From positions 21,636 to 85,635 of the forward strand of contig NZ_QPJQ01000015.1 in NCBI RefSeq assembly GCF_003337275.1: a stretch of 64,000 nucleotides of DNA, written 5' to 3'. The notes beneath the pieces were generated by a model, which worked only from the letters and a program-made list of their open reading frames with translations, was not told the DNA's origin and ran no database searches. Below, piece by piece: positions 17,925-25,896 of the stretch. Source of the DNA: Marinomonas foliarum (GTDB lineage Bacteria; Pseudomonadota; Gammaproteobacteria; Pseudomonadales; Marinomonadaceae). The position numbers and the translations under genes were made by a program. Numbering within the stretch: the stretch's first letter is position 1; each line of letters opens with the position of its first letter.

Positions 17925-18866
17925 TCAATATTGTTGAACTTGATTTCTACCTAACGCTTTTGCTTTATACAAAGCAAAGTCTGATTTGGTGTAAAGCTGC
18001 TCAAAAGAGGCGTTGCTATCTTCGGTTACGAGGCCGACAGATATGCTTAAAAAGACAGTGTGTCCATTTATCTTAAGAGGTGTCGCGGCGATCTGTTCTC
18101 GAATTCGATTGATAATGTTGAAGGCTATTTCCTGATCAGTATTGCGAAGAAAGATAGCGAATTCCTCGCCGCCAACTCTGCCAAATATATCGTATTGTCT
18201 CAGTTGTGTTGTTGCCAGCTTAGTAACATGCTGCAACGCTGCATCTCCAATTTGGTGACCAAATTCATCATTAACTTTTTTGAAAAGGTCTAAATCAATT
18301 AACGCCATTGTCGAGTAGGTTCCAGCGTGTCGATTGCGTATTAGCTCATTTTCGACTGAATTGACAAAGCCTCGACGATTGGCACACCCAGTCAGCTCAT
18401 CGACGAGAGCAAGCTCGCTGAGCTTTTCTAATGTATTTTCCAGCCCACCCTGAAGGATTTTTTGTTTGGTGATTTCTTTCATCTGAACTAAAAGAAAGCG
18501 GGACTCATTGACTTGCTCAGAAAATAAATACCAACGACCATCCATGAAATCGACTTCAAAAATTCGAAACGGGCGCGATCTTCTCATTTTATGGGCATAG
18601 TGTAAAAAGGCATTAACATCCTTAGAATCAATTTTCGCTCCACGGCCATTCGAGTAGTTTAGTCGAACAATTTCCTCAAACGATCTGCCTATGAGTTGTT
18701 CTTTAGGGTGGTAATTTAGCTCAGCGAAGGCTGAATTACAGAATATAAGTATGTCGTCTTGATCATATATACCGTAGCCGTCTTGGCTAAGCTCGATAAA
18801 CTCGTTAATCATTTGAGCGCGTACTCCAAGTAATGACTCACAAAACTCAATCACTGTATAAAACAT
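17925..18866 (-). CDS. PAS-GGDEF diguanylate cyclase
   Basis: About 313 residues from the ATG at 18866; the open frame extends to 18947 but overlaps a transposase relic, and ATG 18812 is another option. A PAS domain comes first (FIELSQDGYGIYDQDDIL, LNYHPKEQLIGRSFEEIV), then a linker helix, then GGDEF: DELTGCANRRGFVNSVE, ALIDLDLFKKVNDEFGHQIG, and active-site GGEEF in RVGGEEFAIFLRNTD. It should make cyclic di-GMP in the cytosol. There is no RxxD inhibitory motif just before GGEEF. It is a lone minus-strand gene between two RAYT relics on the plus strand, suggesting it arrived with or between them. Confidence 0.85.
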   Translation of the reverse strand: MFYTVIEFCESLLGVRAQMINEFIELSQDGYGIYDQDDILIFCNSAFAELNYHPKEQLIGRSFEEIVRLNYSNGRGAKIDSKDVNAFLHYAHKMRRSRPFRIFEVDFMDGRWYLFSEQVNESRFLLVQMKEITKQKILQGGLENTLEKLSELALVDELTGCANRRGFVNSVENELIRNRHAGTYSTMALIDLDLFKKVNDEFGHQIGDAALQHVTKLATTQLRQYDIFGRVGGEEFAIFLRNTDQEIAFNIINRIREQIAATPLKINGHTVFLSISVGLVTEDSNASFEQLYTKSDFALYKAKALGRNQVQQY

Positions 18867-18933
18867 AAGGTGTTCATTGGCATAACTATAGCAGGGGTTA
18901 AGCAAGGCAACCCAAAATGCTATTCTGATTTTT

Positions 18934-19286
18934 AAATCTTGTGTCATCAGTGCAGAGGAAGACTTTTTTATCTGCCAGCGATATATCGAACTGAATCCTG
19001 TTAGAGCAGATATGGTATCCCATCCCGCTCACTACAAGTGGTCGAGCCATCGCTTTAATACTCAGGCGTCACTGGACCTACAAAGTGAGCTTTGGCAGCC
19101 ACATGAGCTTTATCTCAAGCTTTATTCAAATACCACATCCCAGAAGAAGAACTCGGACGGATTCGATCCGCTACGCATTCAGATATGGCACTGGGGAATG
19201 ACAGGTTTAAAGAAGAGATTGAAAAGCTAACGGGCAGGAGAGTTTCGCCTGTAAAGCGAGGGCGGAAGCCAAGTAAGAAGGTTTAA
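18934..19286 (+). pseudogene. Frameshifted C-terminal half of a RAYT (Y1 transposase)
   Basis: From 18934 one frame reads KSCVISAEEDFFICQRYIEL then NPVRADMVSHPAHYKWSSH and WQPHELYLKLY, the conserved second half of REP-associated tyrosine transposases. Between about 19120 and 19140 the frame shifts; the continuation PEEELGRIRSATHSDMALGN, then DRFKEEIEKLTGRRV, KRGRKPSKKV and the stop are at 19140-19286. The HUH and tyrosine half is missing. The intact relative at 22211-22909 has the matching RYIELNPVRANMV. Its left end overlaps the extended frame of the GGDEF gene. Confidence 0.85.
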
Positions 19287-19331
19287 TTTTTATCTGGCCC
19301 CAATTGTTGAATTTTCATCTGCCCCCAATTG
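19285..19331 (+). repeat. Two tandem copies of a RAYT-associated 22-base motif
   Basis: AATTTTTATCTGGCCCC-AATTG (19285-19306) and AATTTTCATCTGCCCCC-AATTG (19310-19331) lie directly after the RAYT relic stop codon. A shorter copy ends the left relic (17881-17900), and an inverted, slightly changed copy lies at 22127-22146. The shared core resembles CATCTGACCCC. Likely transposase recognition or REP-derived sequence. Confidence 0.6.
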
Positions 19332-19384
19332 CTCCTCTCATAGCCCGAAAAATCATCACAAATGAAATAAATGGACGTCAGATT

Positions 19385-19408
19385 AATTTTGCACCTATGT
19401 GCAAAATT
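19385..19408. promoter_or_regulatory. Perfect 10-base palindrome upstream of the phytase gene
   Basis: AATTTTGCAC / GTGCAAAATT around a 4-base centre CTAT, followed by CATTTTTATG. It lies about 100 bases before the phytase start. It could be an operator or a terminator cutting off transcription from the transposase side. It is not an NtrC site, because the TGCAC/GTGCA spacing is 4, not 7. Confidence 0.45.
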
Positions 19409-19508
19409 CATTTTTATGCAATCAGGTTGTCATATTGACAGGTTACTGTTCCGCTTGTTTTTTGGAAATCGCATCATACCTGTTTCACTGTCACTTTTAG
19501 GAAAACTC

Positions 19509-21035
19509 ATGAATCGTTATTCTCTCATCGCCTCAGCAACTATCGCCTTGTTGAGTGCGTCTAGTAGCCTCGCTCAGTCTGTTGAATATCAATACAGCAG
19601 CAAGGCAACTTATGTACCTAAACAAGATTTAAACAGCTACGAAGCCGTACCTAATGGTTATGAAATTGCTTATACGCAATTGGTTGAACGCCATGGAGCA
19701 CGTGCATTATCAAGTCCAAAATACGATATATTGACTAAGCAAGTATGGACGTTGGCGAAACAACGCGGTCAATTAACAGAGCTAGGTGAAAAACTTGGGC
19801 CGATCACCGACCAAGTAACCGCCGCAAACAAAACTCTAGGCTACGGCTTACTCACAAAAATTGGTGAAGAAGAGCCTTCAGGTATTGCCACACGTATGGC
19901 TGAGCGTTTGCCACTGCTCATGCGGAATACATCTCAACAGCCAGTCTGCATCCAGGTGCAAACATCAGGTAAAGCGCGGGCCAATCAAACGGCCCACTTC
20001 TTCATGCAGTCGCTTGCAAAAGACGTTAATTATGTAAGTGATGATGCGGCGCAGTGTTATCAAGCCCAAACACAAGCCAATAAAATTGATAAGAAGATGG
20101 TCAATAAATACGAGCTTTACTCCCACAAAACCAATCCAGCAAAAAACGCCAATTATCAAGAGTACAAAGGCAATTATGAAGCGTATAAAGCGTTTAAAAA
20201 ATCAGACAAGCTAGAGGCGGTCTTTGATGAACTAGCAAGACTGCCGCAAACCAAATTATTGGCTCGTGAGATGCTAGAACGCATTTATAGCAAGGAGTTT
20301 GTCGACTTCCTTGAGCACCAAATTTCTGATGACAAAAACTGCGATGTGGCGGCTGGAGATTGCTTTAAAACCAATACTCGTAAACCAGATGAAACAGAAG
20401 ACGATTGGAAGTACGTGCAAAACGAAGTCGATGCGGCATCCAAGCTTTACAACATGTTTATTATCGCGCCTGGGATGTTGCGAGAGGCCCAAGCACAAGG
20501 TGGTGAATGGGATCTGAAACAGTTTATTACGCCAGAAGAGTCCGCTTGGTTCGCTTACCAGTCTGATGCGGAAGATTTCTATGAAAAAGGGCCAAGCTTT
20601 GCGGATGGCCATGGCGTGACTTACAACATTGCGAAGCCCCTGCTAAAAGACATGTTCAATGAAATGGACGCCGTTGCAAACGACCGCCAAGCGGTTAAGC
20701 ATGTCGCCAAACTTCGTTTTGCCCACGCGGAGCAAATTATGCCCTTGGCGGCGCTTCTGCATGTCGAAGGCAGCCAGAAATCCGCGTCCCCTGATGAACT
20801 TTATAGCCAAGCAAATAATACATGGCGTGGCGGTTGGGTGACGCCTTACTCTGCGAACATTCAATGGGATTTGTTTAAAAGCAAAAAACCGAATAGTGCC
20901 ACTTTGGTGAAGATGCTCTACAACGAAAAAGAAATCGCCTTTAAAGACGATTGTAACGTATTTCCAGGCACTCAATATTTCTACAGTTTAAACGAACTAG
21001 AACGTTGTTACCGTGATGAATTAAGCCTTCACTAG
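19509..21035 (+). CDS. Exported histidine phosphatase, MINPP-type phytase
   Basis: A 508-residue clade-2 histidine phosphatase. The start ATG 19509 is preferred over upstream frames because it opens a clear signal peptide (MNRYSLIASATIALLSASSS, cleavage after LAQ) and has AGGAAA upstream. Catalytic motif ERHGARALSS has nucleophile His62 near the N-terminus. The acid/base motif is HAE at about residue 406 (LRFAHAEQIMPLAALL), which is the mark of multiple-inositol-polyphosphate phosphatases, as opposed to the HD of E. coli AppA. It should remove phosphates from phytate or other inositol phosphates in the periplasm. A porin gene follows 116 bases downstream on the same strand, possibly co-transcribed. 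Confidence 0.8.
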   Translation: MNRYSLIASATIALLSASSSLAQSVEYQYSSKATYVPKQDLNSYEAVPNGYEIAYTQLVERHGARALSSPKYDILTKQVWTLAKQRGQLTELGEKLGPITDQVTAANKTLGYGLLTKIGEEEPSGIATRMAERLPLLMRNTSQQPVCIQVQTSGKARANQTAHFFMQSLAKDVNYVSDDAAQCYQAQTQANKIDKKMVNKYELYSHKTNPAKNANYQEYKGNYEAYKAFKKSDKLEAVFDELARLPQTKLLAREMLERIYSKEFVDFLEHQISDDKNCDVAAGDCFKTNTRKPDETEDDWKYVQNEVDAASKLYNMFIIAPGMLREAQAQGGEWDLKQFITPEESAWFAYQSDAEDFYEKGPSFADGHGVTYNIAKPLLKDMFNEMDAVANDRQAVKHVAKLRFAHAEQIMPLAALLHVEGSQKSASPDELYSQANNTWRGGWVTPYSANIQWDLFKSKKPNSATLVKMLYNEKEIAFKDDCNVFPGTQYFYSLNELERCYRDELSLH

Positions 21036-21151
21036 CGGTACATCACCACTTTCAGTACTTAATGAACTCTTAAATAAATTATAAACACTTTTCAATAAGG
21101 TGGGGTTGCTGTTGTCTAGCGACACGGACAAGCCTCATCGAGGAACTTAAA

Positions 21152-22081
21152 ATGAAACAGACAATTCTAGTAACCGCGATGCTTTCTTCTCTCATGACTA
21201 CTTCCGTTATGGCGGCCACCATTGTTGATCAAGACGGCTTTAAATATAAACTGAATGGAGACATCCAAATCCAATTGCAAAAAGACAATGGTGAAGATAA
21301 AAATCTCTACGTGAATTTTGATTCTTTGAAACTTGATAACAAAATTTCTTATCAACTCACCAAGGACCTGAGTGCTTTTGGTCGAATTAAGTTTGATTTT
21401 GATGACGCGGCTAACGATGACGAAGATCAAAATAGCGCGGCACTCAAAGACGCTTATGTCGGTTTTGCTTACCGTGATACTGCGCTGTCGGTTGGTAAGC
21501 AAGATTACGCCACGGATGAGTTTGGTGTGGCGGAGGACTATGAGATGGACTCGGACGATGTGGCTTTTGATGAAACGGGTGGCGACGACGTGATCTTAGT
21601 AAACTTCGACCTAGACAAAGTTAACCTTATGCTTTCGACGGAATTACGAGCAGAAGGTGAAGACAGTGAAGGCGAGCAGTCATTTGATGCGTTTGCATCG
21701 TTTAATGTTTCAAACGTGGAATTCGCCGTCGCCTATCAAAATCGTGAGGAAGCAATTCATGGCGATAAGATGGACTCGTATGGTGTGAGTGCCAAATACG
21801 ATGCCGGCTTTGCGACCTTCGCAGCAGACTACTCGGAAGCGAAAGACACGTTAAAAGTCTATAACCTAGTGGCCATGTTTGACGTAACCGACTCGACCAC
21901 CATGGTGCTTGGTTATGTGAATAATAAGCCTGAATCGGATGAAGAAGTTCGTGAGTGGTATACCAACGTGACGTATGCGTTTCCTGAATTTAAAGACGTA
22001 AAAGTCTTTGCAGAGCTTTCTAACACCAACAAAGAAGGCGCGGAAATGGCCTACGTTGCAGGCACAGAAATCGAATTTTAA
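21152..22081 (+). CDS. Acidic outer-membrane porin
   Basis: A 309-residue protein with signal peptide (MKQTILVTAMLSSLMTTSVM, cleavage after MAA or ATI) and a gram-negative porin barrel: alternating strands such as YKLNGDIQIQLQK, LSAFGRIKFDFDD and ALSVGKQDYATDEFG, and terminal phenylalanine in AGTEIEF. Loops are strongly acidic (DDAANDDEDQN; EDYEMDSDDVAFDETGGDD), which argues against a simple phosphate-selective anion pore. It follows the phytase gene, has GAGG upstream of its ATG, and ends before a hairpin. It likely lets substrate or cations cross the outer membrane. Confidence 0.85.
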   Translation: MKQTILVTAMLSSLMTTSVMAATIVDQDGFKYKLNGDIQIQLQKDNGEDKNLYVNFDSLKLDNKISYQLTKDLSAFGRIKFDFDDAANDDEDQNSAALKDAYVGFAYRDTALSVGKQDYATDEFGVAEDYEMDSDDVAFDETGGDDVILVNFDLDKVNLMLSTELRAEGEDSEGEQSFDAFASFNVSNVEFAVAYQNREEAIHGDKMDSYGVSAKYDAGFATFAADYSEAKDTLKVYNLVAMFDVTDSTTMVLGYVNNKPESDEEVREWYTNVTYAFPEFKDVKVFAELSNTNKEGAEMAYVAGTEIEF

Positions 22082-22093
22082 ACTTGGACTCAT

Positions 22094-22113
22094 GCCCTAC
22101 TTTCCGGTAGGGC
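22094..22113 (+). terminator. Hairpin after the porin gene
   Basis: GCCCTAC / GTAGGGC stem with a 6-base loop, 13 bases after the porin stop codon. There is no following T run, so it may be a weak or factor-assisted terminator. Confidence 0.5.
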
Positions 22114-22126
22114 GCTGAAATTGTGA

Positions 22127-22146
22127 AATTGTGGTCAGATGAAAAT
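22127..22146 (-). repeat. Inverted copy of the RAYT-associated motif
   Basis: AATTGTGGTCAGATGAAAAT, the reverse complement of a CATCTGACC-type copy of the motif found after both RAYT relics. It lies 7 bases from the left palindrome of the intact RAYT unit. Confidence 0.5.
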
Positions 22147-22152
22147 AGTAAT

Positions 22153-22231
22153 AAAAGGGGTCAGATCCCTTAAAAATAAAGCCAATGTTAGTTGCAGCTT
22201 GATTTGGTGTTTAAGGGATCTGACCCCTTTT
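22153..22231. repeat. REP-like palindromic element, left copy
   Basis: A 79-base unit whose 22-base ends are perfect inverted repeats (AAAAGGGGTCAGATCCCTTA and two more bases), with a 35-base centre containing GCCAATGTTAG and TTGATTTGGTG. The transposase stop codon and its last six codons (KRGQIP) lie inside the right arm. A near copy in the same orientation lies at 22942-23019. Confidence 0.85.
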
Positions 22232-22909
22232 AGAGGGGCGGCCTCGATGGTCTTGACCGACTCTTTGTCTTAGTTGAGTTTCGACCTTCTCTTTAAAGTG
22301 GTTGTCGCCAAGAGGCGTGCCTGTTTGCCAAGCTGACTGTATTTTTGATAATTCTCTAGTATCAAGGTGCTGTTCAAACAGTCGTATGTAGTTTTGTATT
22401 CTTTCTTCGATATTACGGCCAAGGGCATTATAGACAGAATGAGCGGTGATAAACGAAAGCTGTTTAAATCCGCCGTTGTGATGAAAGCTAGACCACCGAT
22501 ACAAACCTGGGTAATCGACCATATTAGCTCTAACGGGGTTAAGTTCAATGTAGCGCATGACAGCCAAGAAATAACGGTCTGATTGGACTAAACTACTTTT
22601 AAACCTTCCCTCCCAAAGGGAGCCACTACGTCCATATTTATGATTTATAAAAGGGACATAACGTCGACCAATATGTTGCATAAACTGACTGACACCAGCT
22701 CCAGATTGAGCAGTCAACAGGATATGAACATGATTAGTCATTAAAACAAAAGCATGAATAGCCACATCGTGTTTGATGGCGGCTTCTTTCATCCAGAAAG
22801 CATAGGCTTTGTAATCTTCATCCTCAAAGAAAACGGGATCGCGAGAAGCGCCGCGCTGAACGATATGTACCGGAACATTTGGTAAAAAGAAACGAGGCTT
22901 TCTTGGCAT
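22211..22909 (-). CDS. REP-associated tyrosine transposase (RAYT, IS200/IS605-like)
   Basis: A 232-residue Y1 HUH endonuclease. It has the RAYT opening MPRKPRFFLPNVPVHIVQRG, HUH motif His60-Val-His62 in LMTNHVHILLTAQSGAGVSQ, probable nucleophile Tyr84 in QHIGRRYVPFINHKYG, then GSLWEGRFKSSLV and RYIELNPVRANMVDYPGLYR. It should nick single-stranded DNA at the hairpins of its cognate REP elements. Length is normal and the frame is intact. The C-terminal tail RGRPSKRGQIP ends in the palindrome. Decayed relatives lie at 17763 and 18934. Confidence 0.92.
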   Translation of the reverse strand: MPRKPRFFLPNVPVHIVQRGASRDPVFFEDEDYKAYAFWMKEAAIKHDVAIHAFVLMTNHVHILLTAQSGAGVSQFMQHIGRRYVPFINHKYGRSGSLWEGRFKSSLVQSDRYFLAVMRYIELNPVRANMVDYPGLYRWSSFHHNGGFKQLSFITAHSVYNALGRNIEERIQNYIRLFEQHLDTRELSKIQSAWQTGTPLGDNHFKEKVETQLRQRVGQDHRGRPSKRGQIP

Positions 22910-22941
22910 CTTTTCCTCCTTGAAGAGAGACCAATTTTCTT

Positions 22942-23019
22942 AAAGGGGTCAGATCCCTTAAAAATAATGCCAACATTAGTTATAACCTGATTTGGCGTTT
23001 AAGGGATCTGACCCCTTTT
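22942..23019. repeat. REP-like palindromic element, right copy
   Basis: A 78-base copy of the left element: 21-base inverted ends (AAAGGGGTCAGATCCCTTAA and one more base, mirrored) around a centre of about 36 bases that differs from the left copy at several positions. It begins 32 bases upstream of the RAYT start and ends 10 bases from the polA stop codon, so it may also serve as the polA terminator. Confidence 0.85.
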
Positions 23020-23029
23020 AAAAAGGCGC

Positions 23030-25795
23030 TTAATGCGCCTCGTCCCAGTTGTCTCCAACTCCCGCCTCTACCAACAGCGGTACATCAATCTGACTACTAT
23101 TCTGCATGATGTCGACGATTTTTGCTTGGGCTTTTTCTAGGTCTTTTTCGGCGACTTCGAAGATGAGTTCATCGTGTACTTGCATGATCATTTTTACGTC
23201 TAGGTCGGTGTCGGCTAGCCAGTCGTGCATTTTGATCATGGCGCGTTTGATGATGTCGGCGGCGGAGCCTTGCATCGGGGCGTTGATCGCGGTGCGTTCG
23301 GCGGCTTGGCGCATCATGGCGTTTTTCGCTTTGATGTCTGGCAGGTACAAGCGGCGGCCGTAGATGGTTTCCACGTAGCCTTTTTCTTTCGCGCCTTCGC
23401 GGGTGTTTTCCATGTATTGTTGCACGCCTGGGTAACGTTCGAAGTAGCGTTTGATGTATTTTCCTGCTTCTGGGCGACCAATGCCAAGCTGTTTCGCTAG
23501 ACCAAAGGCCGACATGCCGTAGATCAAGCCGAAGTTGATGGCTTTGGCGCGGCGGCGCTGTTCTGTGGTGACTTCGTCTAGGCTGACCTCGAAGACTTCT
23601 GCTGCGGTGGCTTTGTGTACGTCGGCGTCTTTTGTGAAAGCGTCTAATAAGCCCGGATCTTGGGACAGGTGAGCCATGATGCGTAATTCGACTTGCGAGT
23701 AATCGGCCGCGACTAACTTGTAGCCTTTAGGCGCGACAAAAGCTTGGCGAATACGACGACCTTCGGTAGAGCGAATCGGGATGTTCTGCAAGTTCGGATC
23801 CGTCGACGACAAACGGCCTGTCGCGGTAATCGCTTGATGGTACGAGGTATGAATACGGCCTGTTTTCTGGATCATTTCTGGCAGTTTGTCGGTGTATGTG
23901 GATTTCAATTTCGACAGGCTGCGGTGTTCCATGATCAAACGTGGCAGTTCGTAGTCTTGCGCCAGTTCTTGCAAGATTGGCTCGGCAGTAGAAGGCTGAC
24001 CTTTGGGTGTTTTCTTGATAACCGGCAAGCCTTGTTTTTCGAACAAGATGACTTGTAGCTGTTTTGGCGAGCTTAGGTTGAAGCTTTCGCCCGCTTGTTC
24101 GTGGGCTTTGATTTCCAGTTCTTGCAGTTTGCCTGCAATTTCGCTGCTTTGCAGGTGCAGGAGTTCTGGGTCGATCAAGGCGCCAGTTTGTTCCATTTTC
24201 GCCAATACTGGAATCAATGGGCATTCGATGTCTTTAAAAATGCTGACGAGTTCTGGCGTGGTTTCGATTTTCGGCCAAATCGCTTGGTGCAAACGTAAGG
24301 TGATGTCGGCGTCTTCCGCGGCGTAGAAAGCGGCCACTTCTAGACCGATTTGGTTAAAGGTTTTTTGTTTCGCGCCTTTGCCAGCAATGTCTTCAAAGCT
24401 CACGTTGGTGTGACCAAGGAATTTGCTCGCCAAGGTGTCCATGTCGTGACGTGAACTTACGGAGTTGTAAACGTAAGATTCCAACATGGTGTCGTAAGCG
24501 ATGCCGCGCAAGGTGATGTCGTAGTTGTTGAGCACGTTGGCGTCGTATTTTAGGTGTTGGCCGACTTTGGCTTTGCTGTCGTCTTCGAGCCAAGGTTTTA
24601 GCTGTTCCAGCACCCAATCGCGGTCCAGTTGTTCTGGTGCGCCTTCGTAATCGTGAGCCACTGGAACGTAAGCCGCTTCGCCCACTTCTACCGAGAAGGA
24701 CAAGCCAACCAGTTCCGCAGCCATGTAGTTGAGGGAAGTGGTTTCTGTATCGAAGGCAACCAGTTCAGCGGCTTGGATTTTTTCCAACCATTTGTTGAAG
24801 CTTGCTTTGTCTAAGACGGTGTCGTAGTTGGCTTCGATGTTGGATTTAACCGGTGTTTCCACTTGGCCGTCATTACCAACGGTATCGCTGGCGGTTTCTA
24901 CGCTTGGCGCTTTGTCTAGGTCAGACAACCAAGTTTTGAATTCCAGCTTGGTGAACCATTCACGCAGCTTTTCTTTGTCGGCTTCGCCGTTTTTCAATTC
25001 TTGTGGTTCGAAAGGCAGTTCTACGTCGCATTTGATGGTCGCCAAGGTGTAAGACAACTCTGCCATTTCTTTGTTGTCTTCCATTTTTTGCTTCATGGTT
25101 TTGGAACCACGGAAGCCCAACGCAGCGATCTCGTCTAAGCGGGTGTAGATGTCTTTGATGCTGCCCAAACCTTGCAGCAAGGCAAGGGCGGTTTTTTCGC
25201 CCACGCCCGGTACGCCTGGAATGTTATCGACTTTGTCGCCCATGAGTGCGAGGTAATCGATGATCAGTTCAGGCGGAATGCCGAACTTGTCTTTCACCCC
25301 TTGGATGTCCATAACCGTGTTGTTCATGGTGTTCACTAGAGTGACTTTGTCATTGACCAACTGCGCCATGTCTTTATCGCCCGTGGAAACAACGACTTCG
25401 CGGCCGGCTTCGCCCACTTGTTTGGCGATGGTGCCGATGACGTCGTCGGCTTCTACGTTATCTATGATCACCAGCGGCAAGCCCATGGCTTCCACCACAC
25501 GGTGAATGGGTTCGATTTGCGGGCGTAGGTCGTCAGGCATGGGCGGGCGTTGCGCTTTGTATTCGCTGTAGATCTCGTCGCGGAAGGTTTTGCCCTTGGC
25601 GTCGAAGATGATGACCATGGGGGAATCTGGGTAGGTTTTAATGAGGCTGCGGATCATGCTGATCACACCGCGCGTGGCGTTGGTCGGTTGGCCATCGCTG
25701 GTGTGCATAGGTGGAATCGCGTGGAATGCTCGGTAAAGGTAAGACGAGCCGTCTACCAAGATCATCGGTGTTTGTGTCGTAGAATCCGTAGCCAA
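23030..25795 (-). CDS. polA: DNA polymerase I
   Basis: A 921-residue family A polymerase for Okazaki-fragment processing and excision repair. Residues 1 to about 290 are the 5'-3' exonuclease (ILVDGSSYLYRAF, GDKVDNIPGVPGVGEKTA). About 325-510 is the proofreading exonuclease with intact acidic residues (VAFDTETTSLNY, AEDADITLRL). About 540-921 is the polymerase, with ADYSQVELRIMAHLS (motif A), RRRAKAINFGLIYGMSAFGL (O helix) and MQVHDELIFEV (motif C). The start is a TTG with AGAGG 7 bases upstream. Length is full. Confidence 0.97.
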   Translation of the reverse strand: MATDSTTQTPMILVDGSSYLYRAFHAIPPMHTSDGQPTNATRGVISMIRSLIKTYPDSPMVIIFDAKGKTFRDEIYSEYKAQRPPMPDDLRPQIEPIHRVVEAMGLPLVIIDNVEADDVIGTIAKQVGEAGREVVVSTGDKDMAQLVNDKVTLVNTMNNTVMDIQGVKDKFGIPPELIIDYLALMGDKVDNIPGVPGVGEKTALALLQGLGSIKDIYTRLDEIAALGFRGSKTMKQKMEDNKEMAELSYTLATIKCDVELPFEPQELKNGEADKEKLREWFTKLEFKTWLSDLDKAPSVETASDTVGNDGQVETPVKSNIEANYDTVLDKASFNKWLEKIQAAELVAFDTETTSLNYMAAELVGLSFSVEVGEAAYVPVAHDYEGAPEQLDRDWVLEQLKPWLEDDSKAKVGQHLKYDANVLNNYDITLRGIAYDTMLESYVYNSVSSRHDMDTLASKFLGHTNVSFEDIAGKGAKQKTFNQIGLEVAAFYAAEDADITLRLHQAIWPKIETTPELVSIFKDIECPLIPVLAKMEQTGALIDPELLHLQSSEIAGKLQELEIKAHEQAGESFNLSSPKQLQVILFEKQGLPVIKKTPKGQPSTAEPILQELAQDYELPRLIMEHRSLSKLKSTYTDKLPEMIQKTGRIHTSYHQAITATGRLSSTDPNLQNIPIRSTEGRRIRQAFVAPKGYKLVAADYSQVELRIMAHLSQDPGLLDAFTKDADVHKATAAEVFEVSLDEVTTEQRRRAKAINFGLIYGMSAFGLAKQLGIGRPEAGKYIKRYFERYPGVQQYMENTREGAKEKGYVETIYGRRLYLPDIKAKNAMMRQAAERTAINAPMQGSAADIIKRAMIKMHDWLADTDLDVKMIMQVHDELIFEVAEKDLEKAQAKIVDIMQNSSQIDVPLLVEAGVGDNWDEAH

Positions 25796-25896
25796 AATAG
25801 AACCTCTTTGTGAATCGGCAAATATGAGGTCTATTCTAAGCGGTTATGATGATTTTTACAGTCTAAACCCAGATAAAGTTTCGAATGCTCTGTGTG

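Larger units (their letters stand above)
22153..23019 (-). mobile_element. RAYT unit flanked by two REP-like palindromes
   Basis: A complete REP-type transposon-like unit: one Y1 transposase gene bounded by two directly oriented 78-79 base palindromes. It lies between the porin and polA genes. The layout corresponds to the REPtrons known for TnpA-REP genes, which are usually single-copy and domesticated. The left palindrome overlaps the end of the gene. Confidence 0.75.

Noticed and set aside
18867..18947. N-terminal extension of the GGDEF frame to 18947
   Set aside because: It overlaps transposase-derived sequence on the other strand and has no ribosome site, so a start at 18866 or 18812 is more likely.
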